This document shows, piece after piece, positions 9,231-17,559 of a stretch of 64,000 bases of DNA. Every line of letters starts with the position of its first letter. The stretch's first letter is position 1. This DNA is from Rhizobacter koreensis (GTDB lineage Bacteria > Pseudomonadota > Gammaproteobacteria > Burkholderiales > Burkholderiaceae_C), in assembly GCF_013366375.1 (NCBI RefSeq), contig NZ_JABWMJ010000001.1, positions 248,001 to 312,000 of the forward strand, written 5' to 3'. The translations under genes were made by a program, and so were the position numbers. The notes below the pieces were generated by a model, which had not been told where the DNA came from, did not search any database, and was given only the letters and a program-made list of their open reading frames with translations.

Positions 9231-10699
9231 CCCGGAGCCGCTCCGCTGCGCAGCGGACGGAACGCCGGCGGGCGCGGGATGGCCGCCGCGCAGTCGGCGT
9301 CGACCGCGAGCGCCGCCGCGTCGTCGACGGCGTCGATGAACCGCTGCACGACGTCGCGCATGCAGCCGACCGCCATCACCCCGTGGCCGGCATTCGGGAC
9401 CACCACGTGGCGCGCCTTGCCACCGAGCAGCGCCGCGACACGCGCACCGTGGCGCGGCGGCGTCGCCGGGTCGAGCCCGCCGCTCAGCAGCAGCATCGGC
9501 GCGCGGGTGCGGGAGATCGCATCGAAGCCTTTCGGCACCGCACCACGAGGCCACACCGAGCACAGGCGGGCATAGAGGCGCGCGTCGTCGCGGCCGAACT
9601 CGGCACCCGGGCGGTCGCTCGACTGCGTGAGGCGCGGCAGGTCCTCGGCGCAGACCACCGAGAGATGCATGCCGAGCGCGACACGGTTGGCCGGGCGCGC
9701 CTGCAGCATCGCCTGCAGCCCGAACAGGCCCTCGTAGCGGCCCTGCGCGGCGTCGGCGATGGCCGCCGGCAAGCCGGCTGCGAGCGACGGCACGTAGAGC
9801 GGTGCGCGCACCGCTGCCAGCACCATCGCGCGCGTGAGCGTGAACGTTTCGACCGCGCCGGTAAGCGGGTGCGCGGCGCTGACCTTCCTGGGCAGGCTGC
9901 CGAGCAGGGTGCGCCAGTCGGCGCGCAGCGTGGGGTAGGCCGTGGCGCAAGTCGGCTCGTCGGCACACGCAGCGAGGAGGGCGTCGAACGCCGCCTGCCC
10001 GTCGGTCGAGTAGCTCGCCGGCAGCGCCATGTCGGGCGGCGCGACGCCGTCGAGCACCGCGCGGCGCAAGCTCGTCGGGAACTGGCGTGCGTACTCGAGC
10101 GCGACCCGCGTTCCATACGACGCGCCGACCAGGTTGACGCGCGGCGCGCCGAGCGCCTGGCGCACGGCGTCGAGGTCCTGCACGGCAACCGCGGTGGTGA
10201 AGAAGCCGAGTGCCGCCTCGTTCGGCAGGTACCGGCGCTTCAGCAGCCGCGCCTTGCAGGCGAGCACCTGCTGCAGCTGGCGGTCGGGCTCCGACTGCTC
10301 GGCGAGCGTTTCCTGCGTCGGATCCTCGCAGTCGAGCGGCGCCGAGCGGCCGGTGCCGCGCTGGTCGACGAACACGATGTCGCGCCGGTTGCGGGTGCGC
10401 GAGAGCAGCGCGAGCATGGTCGGTGCGACCGACACCGCGCTCTGCCCGGGGCCGCCGGCCAGCACGAACACCGGGTCGGCGAGCTTCTGGCGCGCAACCG
10501 CGGGCGCGACCACGTAACCGATCTCGATCGTGGCGCCGCTCAGATTCGCCGGGTCGAGCGGCCGCGTCAGCGTGCCGCAACGCAGCTCGTGAACGACACC
10601 CCCGACGCGGCAGGGCTGCAGGGCGCCCTCCGACTCGATGGCAAGCGAAGGTGCCAAACCCGCGACGAGCAGCGCGGCGACCAGGCTGCGCCGCAGCAT
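9227..10699 (-). CDS. Secreted alpha/beta-hydrolase, tripeptidyl-aminopeptidase-like (S33)
   Basis: A protein of about 490 residues with an N-terminal signal peptide (MLRRSLVAALLVAGLAPSLA); a GTG at 10729 is an alternative, longer start. The oxyanion region is FVLAGGPGQSA, followed by DIVFVDQRGTGRS, and the nucleophile elbow is GASYGTR. The C-terminal TAP-like block has GGLDPATPP and the final GHGVM histidine. It resembles periplasmic or secreted proline-type peptidases and mycolate-type hydrolases of family S33. It is translationally coupled to natA and begins about 35 bases after the glutaredoxin-like gene, so the four genes probably form one operon. The substrate is unknown. Confidence 0.88.
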   Translation of the reverse strand: MLRRSLVAALLVAGLAPSLAIESEGALQPCRVGGVVHELRCGTLTRPLDPANLSGATIEIGYVVAPAVARQKLADPVFVLAGGPGQSAVSVAPTMLALLSRTRNRRDIVFVDQRGTGRSAPLDCEDPTQETLAEQSEPDRQLQQVLACKARLLKRRYLPNEAALGFFTTAVAVQDLDAVRQALGAPRVNLVGASYGTRVALEYARQFPTSLRRAVLDGVAPPDMALPASYSTDGQAAFDALLAACADEPTCATAYPTLRADWRTLLGSLPRKVSAAHPLTGAVETFTLTRAMVLAAVRAPLYVPSLAAGLPAAIADAAQGRYEGLFGLQAMLQARPANRVALGMHLSVVCAEDLPRLTQSSDRPGAEFGRDDARLYARLCSVWPRGAVPKGFDAISRTRAPMLLLSGGLDPATPPRHGARVAALLGGKARHVVVPNAGHGVMAVGCMRDVVQRFIDAVDDAAALAVDADCAAAIPRPPAFRPLRSGAAPG

Positions 10700-10733
10700 C
10701 GTGCCGTGCCGCGCCACGCCGCGTCGCACCCGG

Positions 10734-11102
10734 CTATTCGCCGAGCGTGCGGTTGAGCTCGCCGCTCTGTACCAGCGCGTCGAGCTCGGCCGCGCCGCCG
10801 ATCAGCACGCCCTTCACGAACACCATCGGGAAGGTAGGCCAGCCGGTCCACATCTTCAGCGCATTGCGGCGCCGCCACTGGCCGAGGTAGCTGCCGAACT
10901 CGAGGTACTGGTACGACACGCCCGCACCGTCGAGGATGCGGCGCGCCTTCTTGACCACCGGGTTCTGCGCCATGCCGACGACCAGCACCGGGTTCGACGC
11001 GGCCGCCGCCTGCACGTTGTGCACTATGTCGGCGTGGTGGTTGGCGACGCTGTCGCGGATCGCCGGGTGCAGGCGGCTTTCGTCGAGGATCGTGCGCGGC
11101 AT
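10734..11102 (-). CDS. Glutaredoxin-like protein lacking the active-site cysteine
   Basis: The 122-residue protein aligns by eye with monothiol glutaredoxins: an NPVLVVGMAQNP strand, then the helix where CGFS is expected, then WTGWPTFPMVFVKGVLIGG, the cis-proline TxP and glutathione-binding region. The CxxC or CGFS motif is replaced by NPVVKKAR and the whole protein has no cysteine, so classical thiol chemistry is impossible. The start is ATG 11102, giving MPRTILDESRL. It precedes the hydrolase and ABC genes in the same direction. It may bind glutathione or act as a structural or regulatory protein; that is a guess. Confidence 0.8.
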   Translation of the reverse strand: MPRTILDESRLHPAIRDSVANHHADIVHNVQAAAASNPVLVVGMAQNPVVKKARRILDGAGVSYQYLEFGSYLGQWRRRNALKMWTGWPTFPMVFVKGVLIGGAAELDALVQSGELNRTLGE

Positions 11103-11229
11103 CTGAGCTCCGGTTATGGGCCGCGTCCAGGGTCGGACAGCCGCAGCGACCATACACCAGCAGCCGCGGCGCTCGCCAGCACGAGAAGGGCGTGCGGGGT
11201 GCGGACGCCGCACCGCCCTCCGGGCACGC

Positions 11230-12120
<891 letters not shown>

Positions 12121-12259
12121 GGCAGGACTCCTTCGCGCGAAGATGGGGGCCGCGGCGTCGATCCCAAGCCGCCGCCTTGGCGGGTGCCGGCGGCGCCGCG
12201 CACCGGCCGCGCCGGCCGGCGCGTTCTAATCACGGGATCCATTCACCCGAGGAGATCCG

Positions 12260-12868
12260 ATGAAGCTCTACTACAGCCCCGGCGCGTGCTCGCAGTCCGT
12301 GCACATCGTCCTGCACGAGGCGGGCCTTCCGTTCGAGCCGGTGCTGGCCAGCACCAAGACGCACCAGCTCGCCGACGGCACCGACTACTACACGATCAAC
12401 CCGAACGGCTACGTGCCGCTGCTCGAGCTCGACGACGGCCGCAAGCTCACCGAAGTGGCGGCGATCATGCAGTACATCGCCGACCAGGTACCCGACCGTC
12501 GACTGGCGCCGCCGAACGGCGAGTTCGAGCGCTATCGGCTGCAGCAGTGGCTCAGCTTCGTGTCGAGCGAGCTGCACAAGACCTTCTCGCCGCTCTTCAA
12601 CCCGGCCACGCCCGAGGCCACCAAGGCGACCGCACAGGAGCGCCTTCTCAAGCGCCTGGGCTACGTCGACCGCGAGCTCGAAGGGCGCCTCTACCTGCTA
12701 GCCGAACGCTTCAGCGTCGCCGACGCGTACCTCTTCGTCGTCTCCGGCTGGGCGGTGGCCAAGAACATCGACATCAGCGGCTTCGCCAACCTGCGCGCGT
12801 TCCGCGATCGCGTTGCCGAGCGCCCGTCGGTGAAGGCGGCGCTCACCACCGAAGGCTTCCTCAAGTAA
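12260..12868 (+). CDS. gstA: Glutathione S-transferase, beta class
   Basis: The 202-residue cytosolic GST has the beta-class N-terminus MKLYYSPGACSQSVHIVLHE, where Cys10 is the residue that forms a mixed disulfide with glutathione in Proteus and Burkholderia enzymes. NPNGYVPLL carries the cis-proline. The thioredoxin fold covers about 1-80 and the helical domain covers 90-202, with a clear FSVADAYLFVV N-capping block. A GAGGAG ribosome site precedes ATG 12260. It would conjugate electrophiles or reduce peroxides. Its nearest neighbours look unrelated. Confidence 0.94.
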   Translation: MKLYYSPGACSQSVHIVLHEAGLPFEPVLASTKTHQLADGTDYYTINPNGYVPLLELDDGRKLTEVAAIMQYIADQVPDRRLAPPNGEFERYRLQQWLSFVSSELHKTFSPLFNPATPEATKATAQERLLKRLGYVDRELEGRLYLLAERFSVADAYLFVVSGWAVAKNIDISGFANLRAFRDRVAERPSVKAALTTEGFLK

Positions 12869-12878
12869 GCCGCGCGTC

Positions 12879-13298
12879 GTGCGCCTCCGCTCCGCGATCG
12901 CGCTCGCCGCGCTGCTCGGCAGCGCCGTGGGACACGCCGCGAGCAGCGGCGGCGCTGCCGACACCGTGGCGAAAGGTCGGACCAATATGCCTGCCGACGG
13001 CGCCTACGCCGCGCGCTTCTGCAGCGCCGGGCCGGCCCCGGCGCGCGGCGACGCGCTGCAATGCAGCGACGCCGCGGTCGAGGTCGACGCCGGGCGGGTG
13101 CGAGTCGAGGTGTACGACTTCGTCTACCGCATCCAGTTCGCCCCCGACGAGCTCGACCTCACGCTGACCCAGGGCATGACGCAGGTCGACGCGTTCAGCG
13201 CGCCCTACCGGTGGGACGGCACGACGCTCGGGTTCGCCGACCTCGAGAAGGGCGTGCGATACGAGGTGCGGCTGGGGGCGCGGCGCCGCGGGCGCTGA
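12879..13298 (+). CDS. Hypothetical exported protein
   Basis: The 139-residue protein begins at a GTG ten bases after the GST stop and has a signal peptide MRLRSAIALAALLGSAVGHAAS. The mature part contains two cysteines (FCSAG and LQCSD) and ends in a basic tail LGARRRGR. I recognise no domain. Spacing suggests cotranscription with gst. Codon use is like the flanking genes, which supports a real gene. Confidence 0.6.
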   Translation: MRLRSAIALAALLGSAVGHAASSGGAADTVAKGRTNMPADGAYAARFCSAGPAPARGDALQCSDAAVEVDAGRVRVEVYDFVYRIQFAPDELDLTLTQGMTQVDAFSAPYRWDGTTLGFADLEKGVRYEVRLGARRRGR

Positions 13299-13324
13299 GG
13301 CCGGTCGGCGGGCTGCGCTCCGCG

Positions 13325-14047
13325 TCAGGAAGTGTCGATGGGCGCCAGCCCCGGCTGCGCATCGTCGAGCCGCCAGCCGGCGATCGGCGTCGCACGAGCC
13401 AGCGCCATCCAGGTCGGGAACGCGACGCGCATCGGCCGCTTCGGCGCGGCGCGCGCGACCTCGAGCCGCACCGGCAGCGCGTCGTGTCCGGCCACGTCGG
13501 CAACCATCACGCCGCACTCCGGCGGCACCTCGTCGGGCTCCGCGATGCCGCGGCGGATCACGTACCAGCACTCGCCGCCGATCTGCAGATAGGCCTCGCG
13601 CTTGGTCGGCCGTCGCAGGTCGGCGAGCAGGTCGCCGCGCTGCACCTTGATCTCGTGGACGACGGGTTCGACGTACGCCTCGACGCTGGTGTGGCGGATC
13701 GAAAAGACGTCGGGCATCGCCATCGCCCAGCCGGTCGCGACCTTGGCGCGCACCGCGAGGCCCCGCCACGCGAGCCGGCCGGCGCGCGTCATCGCCTCGG
13801 CGACCGCCTCGACGAGATCCTCGTGCGGGCTGCGCGCGGCACGGTTCTTCTGCAGCGTCTCGGCGAGCACCGCGATGCCGGCGTCGGTGACGCGCAGCGT
13901 CTCGTGGCCGAGCGGCCCGCGCTCGCGCGCCAGCAGGCCCGCGGCGAGCAGCTCGATCTCGACGCCGTCCTGGCTCGGCCAGCCCGCCGAGCGGTACACC
14001 TCGCGAAGGCGGCGCCGGTGGACGACGGTGATCTGCACGGCGTGCAT
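13325..14047 (-). CDS. MmcB-like putative PD-(D/E)XK nuclease
   Basis: The 240-residue protein has an N-terminal winged-helix-like part (MHAVQITVVHRRRLREVY...GLLARERGPLGHETLRVTDAGI, residues 1-75). The second half contains MPDVFSI, then VVHEIKVQRGDLLADLRR, followed by GECWYVIRRG and CGVMVAD. The spaced PD and E-I-K fit a PD-(D/E)XK nuclease fold such as MmcB, a DNA-repair protein linked to mitomycin tolerance in alphaproteobacteria. The assignment rests on motif arrangement, not a search. It is a single gene, divergent from the potF-like gene; its start is followed on the other strand by a 135-base shared upstream region. Confidence 0.65.
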   Translation of the reverse strand: MHAVQITVVHRRRLREVYRSAGWPSQDGVEIELLAAGLLARERGPLGHETLRVTDAGIAVLAETLQKNRAARSPHEDLVEAVAEAMTRAGRLAWRGLAVRAKVATGWAMAMPDVFSIRHTSVEAYVEPVVHEIKVQRGDLLADLRRPTKREAYLQIGGECWYVIRRGIAEPDEVPPECGVMVADVAGHDALPVRLEVARAAPKRPMRVAFPTWMALARATPIAGWRLDDAQPGLAPIDTS

Positions 14048-14182
14048 GGGACTTGGAACGAGAGGGTTGCGCCACGTGGCGGAACGCCGCACCGGCATGC
14101 GTCGCAGCGAAATCCCGCGGCGGCCGGTCGCTGCGAACGCGCCGCTACGATAGCCGGCTTTGCCTGCCTGGAGACCGCCGAG

Positions 14183-15313
14183 ATGCCTTCGATCCTCAGG
14201 ACCGTCGTGGTCGCCTCTGCCGCCGTCGTTGCTGCCGCGCTCGCCACGGGCGCCGCGAGCGCGGCCGAGCCGAAGGTGCTGAACGTCTACAACTGGTCCG
14301 ACTACATCGCCGAAGACACGATCCGGAATTTCGAGAAGGAAACCGGCGTCAAGGTCAACTACGACAACTACGACACCAACGAGATCCTGCACGCCAAGCT
14401 GGTCGCGGGGCAGACCGGCTACGACATCGTCGTTCCCGGTGCGCACTTCGCCAAGCAGCAGATCGAGGCGGGCCTCCTGCAGAAGCTCGACCGCTCCAAG
14501 CTCACCAACTGGGGCAACCTCGACCCGACGCTGCTCAAGCAGCTGGCGACCGTGGATCCGGGCAACCAGTACCTCGTCGACTGGATGTGGGGCTACGTGA
14601 CGGTCGGCATCAACGTGCCGAAGGTGAAGGCCGCGCTCGCCGCGGCGCCCGCGCTGCCGATGCCCGACAACGCGTGGAGCCTGATCTTCGACCCGAAATA
14701 CGCGAGCCGGCTCAAGACCTGCGGCGTCAACTTCCTCGACTCGGCATCCGAGGTGCTGCCGGTCGCGATGATGTACGTCGGCAAGCCCCCGTACAGCCAG
14801 AACGCGGGCGACTACGACGCCGCCGCGAAGATGCTGCAGCAGGTGCGCCCCTACGTGACGCGCTTCTCGTCGTCGGGCTACATCAACGACCTTGCCGGGG
14901 GCCAGCTCTGCGCGGTGATGGGCTTTTCGGGCGACATCAACATCGCCCGCGCGCGCGCGCTGCAGGCCGCGCCGAAGCAGCCGGCGGCCATCGAGGCGCT
15001 GATCCCGAAGGGCGGTGCGACGCTGTTCTTCGACACCATGGCGATTCCGAAGGACGCCAAGAATGTCGAGAACGCGCACCTCTTCATCAACTACATCCTG
15101 CGTCCCGAGGTCGCGGCGTCGCTGACCAACAAGGTCTTCTATGCCAACCCGAACGCCGCCTCGCTGAAGTTCGTCAGCAAGGACGTGGCGCAGAACAAGA
15201 CGATCTTCCTGTCGGCCGAGGACAAGGCGCGCATGACGCCGCCGGACGCCGTGCCGCAGGCGATCCGCCGGGTGCAGACCCGCATCTTCACGAACTTCAA
15301 GGCCGGAAAGTAG
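14183..15313 (+). CDS. Periplasmic putrescine/spermidine-binding protein (PotF/PotD family)
   Basis: The 376-residue extracytoplasmic solute-binding protein has a signal peptide (MPSILRTVVVASAAVVAAAL...ASAAE) and the family opening VLNVYNWSDYIAEDTI. The TNEILHAKLVAGQTGYDIVVPG block and the C-terminal NPNAASLK segment match PotF. It should deliver polyamines to an ABC importer, but no pot permease or ATPase is adjacent, so it is an orphan binding protein in this window. GGAG lies upstream of ATG 14183. It ends in a strong hairpin. Confidence 0.93.
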   Translation: MPSILRTVVVASAAVVAAALATGAASAAEPKVLNVYNWSDYIAEDTIRNFEKETGVKVNYDNYDTNEILHAKLVAGQTGYDIVVPGAHFAKQQIEAGLLQKLDRSKLTNWGNLDPTLLKQLATVDPGNQYLVDWMWGYVTVGINVPKVKAALAAAPALPMPDNAWSLIFDPKYASRLKTCGVNFLDSASEVLPVAMMYVGKPPYSQNAGDYDAAAKMLQQVRPYVTRFSSSGYINDLAGGQLCAVMGFSGDINIARARALQAAPKQPAAIEALIPKGGATLFFDTMAIPKDAKNVENAHLFINYILRPEVAASLTNKVFYANPNAASLKFVSKDVAQNKTIFLSAEDKARMTPPDAVPQAIRRVQTRIFTNFKAGK

Positions 15314-15351
15314 GCCAGCGCCGGGCCTGCACCCGGCATTCGCCGCCAAGC

Positions 15352-15374
15352 AAGGGCCGCGTCACGCGGCCCTT
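15352..15374. terminator. Bidirectional terminator between potF-like gene and DUF427 gene
   Basis: A ten-base-pair stem AAGGGCCGCG/CGCGGCCCTT with a three-base loop sits between two convergent stop codons. The short A and T ends on the arms suit termination in both directions. Confidence 0.8.
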
Positions 15375-15376
15375 CG

Positions 15377-15658
15377 TCATTCGGTGACCTGCACGCCCTT
15401 CCAGAACGCGACGCGGCCCTTGATCTCCTTGGCCGCTTCGCTCGGCTCCGGGTAGTACCAGACGGCGTTCTGGTTGAGGTCGCCGTCGACCATGAGACTG
15501 TAGTAGTGGGCCTGGCCCTTCCACGGGCAGCTCGAGCGGTGGTTGCTGAACGTCACGTACTCGCGCCGCAGGCTCGCGTCGGGAAAGTAGTGATTGCCTT
15601 CGACGACCACCGTGTCGTCGCTCTCGGCGACCACGGTGCCATTCCAGATCGCCTTCAT
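15377..15658 (-). CDS. DUF427 domain protein
   Basis: The 93-residue protein MKAIWNGTVVAESDDTVVVEG has the compact DUF427 beta fold with NHYFPDASLRREY, the SSCPWKGQAHYYS stretch and NAVWYYPEPSEAAK. The family is widespread and of unknown function. The conserved Cys-Pro-Trp-Lys and the pattern of aromatic residues are intact. It is a single gene on the minus strand. Confidence 0.92.
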   Translation of the reverse strand: MKAIWNGTVVAESDDTVVVEGNHYFPDASLRREYVTFSNHRSSCPWKGQAHYYSLMVDGDLNQNAVWYYPEPSEAAKEIKGRVAFWKGVQVTE

Positions 15659-15729
15659 CGGGCCTCCGGGGAACAGTTGAGATCGGCCGATGCTAGCGAG
15701 GCCTCGTCGACTTGTCGGGAGGGTTATTT

Positions 15730-15747
15730 ACCATCCAAGTGGATGGT
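15730..15747. promoter_or_regulatory. Perfect dyad upstream of RHH regulator, likely autoregulatory operator
   Basis: ACCATCCAAGTGGATGGT has 8-base perfect arms and a two-base spacer and lies 16 bases before ATG 15764. Its symmetry and position suit autorepression by the dimeric ribbon-helix-helix protein encoded just downstream. It sits in a locally AT-richer stretch (GGGTTATTTACC) that could hold the -10 element. Confidence 0.6.
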
Positions 15748-15763
15748 GCAGTACGATGCAGCC

Positions 15764-16195
15764 ATGCCCCGCCCAGCCCGCCATGCCGTCGAGATCAAGC
15801 CGACACCCGCGCCCGACAGCGAGAAGATCACGATCAATCTCGGCTTCGTCGACCTCGGCCAGATCGACCTCTTGGTGCGCGAAGGCTTCTACGCCAACCG
15901 CACCGACTTCATCCGCACCGCGATCCGCCAGCAGCTGCAGCACCACGGCGAGGCCGTGCGGCAGACCGTGGCTCGGCAGACGCTCACGCTCGGCATCCAG
16001 CGCTTCACGCGCGCCGACCTCGAGGCGCTGCAACGCGCCGGCGAGCACCTCGACGTGCGCGTGCTCGGCCTCGCCAGCATCGCCGACGACGTGAGCCCTG
16101 AACTCGCGCGCGCGACCATCGCGTCGATCGCGGTGCTGGGGTCGCTGCAGGCGAGTGCTGCCGTGCGCGCCGCGCTCGCGGACCGCATGCGCTGA
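15764..16195 (+). CDS. CopG-like ribbon-helix-helix transcriptional regulator
   Basis: The 143-residue protein has an N-terminal RHH domain: KITINLGFVDLGQIDLLVR is the DNA-contacting strand and first helix, and NRTDFIRTAIRQQLQ is the second helix. The remaining 80 residues (FTRADLEALQRAGEHLDVRVLGLASI) form a second domain found in longer CopG proteins. ATG 15743 upstream is an alternative start but would lie within the operator dyad. No toxin gene follows, so this is not an obvious toxin-antitoxin pair. The next gene encodes a PHB-depolymerase-type esterase and may be its target. Confidence 0.85.
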   Translation: MPRPARHAVEIKPTPAPDSEKITINLGFVDLGQIDLLVREGFYANRTDFIRTAIRQQLQHHGEAVRQTVARQTLTLGIQRFTRADLEALQRAGEHLDVRVLGLASIADDVSPELARATIASIAVLGSLQASAAVRAALADRMR

Positions 16196-16280
16196 CGCGC
16201 AGCCGTCCGCTGCAGCCGTCACAACAAGGGTTTACCCTAGCCCCTTGCACCGAGCCCACCCCGTCACTCCGAAAGACCGC

Positions 16281-17393
16281 TTGAACCACTTGCTCAAGAA
16301 GATGCTGGGCGCGACGCGCCTCACCCGGGGTGCCCACCTCGCCGACGCGGTGCGCACGATCCAGGACGCGCTCGGCAGCGCGGCGCACCGCGACAGCGGG
16401 CGCCGCAGGACCGCTGCTTCGCCCGACGTGCGCGCGCGCGCCGCCGCGCACGGCTTCCCGGGCATTCACGAGGCGCCGCCGACGGTCACCCCGGAGCCGG
16501 CGAGCGCGCCGGCCGGCACCTTCGAACGAGGCTCGTACGCAGGCCGCAGCGGCACGCGCAGCTACAAGCTGTTCCGGCCGGCCGGCCTCGTCGGGCCGGC
16601 GCCGCTCGTCGTCATGCTGCACGGCTGCAAGCAGGACCCGGACGACTTCGCCGCCGGCACGCGCATGAACGCGCTCGCCGCCGAGCGCGGCTTTCTCGTG
16701 CTCTACCCGGAGCAGGCGCCGCGCTCGAACGCGTCGAAGTGCTGGAACTGGTTCGCTCCGGGCGACCAGCAGCGCGGCCGCGGCGAGCCCGACCTGCTCG
16801 CCGGCATGACGCATCAGGTGATCGGCGCCGAACCGGTCGACCCGTCGCGCGTCTACGTCGCCGGGCTGTCGGCCGGCGGCGCCATGGCGGCGATCCTCGC
16901 CCGCGAGTACCCCGACGTCTTCGCGGCGGCCGGCGTCCATTCGGGCCTGCCGCCCGGCGCCGCGCACGACGTCGCGTCGGCGTTCGCCGCGATGAGCCAA
17001 GGCGCCCCTGAAGGCGGAGCCATGCGTGCGGCAGCCGAAGGCGGCGCCGCCCCGCTGATCGTTTTCCACGGCGACCGCGACCGCACGGTGCACCCGGTGA
17101 ACGCCGACCGCGTGATCGATGCACTGCTCGGCCCGGTCGCCGCTCGCGACGGCGTCGCGGCACGCAGCGAAGCCGGTTCGGCAGGCCCGGGAGCCCGCCG
17201 CCGCTTCACCCGGACGGTGTACCGGCGCGCCGGCGAGACGGCTTCGCGCGCCGAGCTGTGGGTGGTGCATGGCGCCGGCCACGCGTGGGCGGGCGGCAGC
17301 GCCGACGGCTCGTTCACCGACCCGCGCGGCCCCGATGCATCGCGCGAGTTCTTCCGCTTCTTCGACGAGCATCGGCGCCGCCTCACGGCTTGA
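16281..17393 (+). CDS. PHB depolymerase family esterase (paralogue 1)
   Basis: A protein of about 370 residues of the extracellular-type PHB depolymerase/LpqC family. VVMLHGCKQDPDDFAAGTRMN carries the oxyanion HG, the nucleophile elbow is GLSAGGAMA, HGDRDRTVHPVN carries the aspartate, and GAGHAWAGG carries the histidine. The first 75 residues are a helical leader without a signal peptide. The start may be TTG 16281 (LNHLLKKMLGATRL) or ATG 16302. It could cleave short polyhydroxyalkanoates or other esters. A second paralogue lies at 43.2 kb. A small dyad AGGGTTTACCCT at 16227-16238 precedes it. Confidence 0.88.
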   Translation: MNHLLKKMLGATRLTRGAHLADAVRTIQDALGSAAHRDSGRRRTAASPDVRARAAAHGFPGIHEAPPTVTPEPASAPAGTFERGSYAGRSGTRSYKLFRPAGLVGPAPLVVMLHGCKQDPDDFAAGTRMNALAAERGFLVLYPEQAPRSNASKCWNWFAPGDQQRGRGEPDLLAGMTHQVIGAEPVDPSRVYVAGLSAGGAMAAILAREYPDVFAAAGVHSGLPPGAAHDVASAFAAMSQGAPEGGAMRAAAEGGAAPLIVFHGDRDRTVHPVNADRVIDALLGPVAARDGVAARSEAGSAGPGARRRFTRTVYRRAGETASRAELWVVHGAGHAWAGGSADGSFTDPRGPDASREFFRFFDEHRRRLTA

Positions 17394-17559
17394 AAGCCCG
17401 GGCCGCGGGCGCACCTCCTCGGTCGGGCCCGACGCCGGGCGCTGCGCGACCACGGTGTCGGCGCAGCGCCAGGCGCCTGTCACGAAAGGGCGGGCGCCGC
17501 CTCGTAGACTTTCGATGAACTGCCGCGCACGCGAGACGTCGCTCCCGCACGGCCACCCC

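Noticed and set aside
15764-17393. Toxin-antitoxin pair (RHH regulator plus next gene)
   Set aside because: The next gene encodes a full-length esterase rather than a small toxin, so the RHH protein is better read as a simple regulator.
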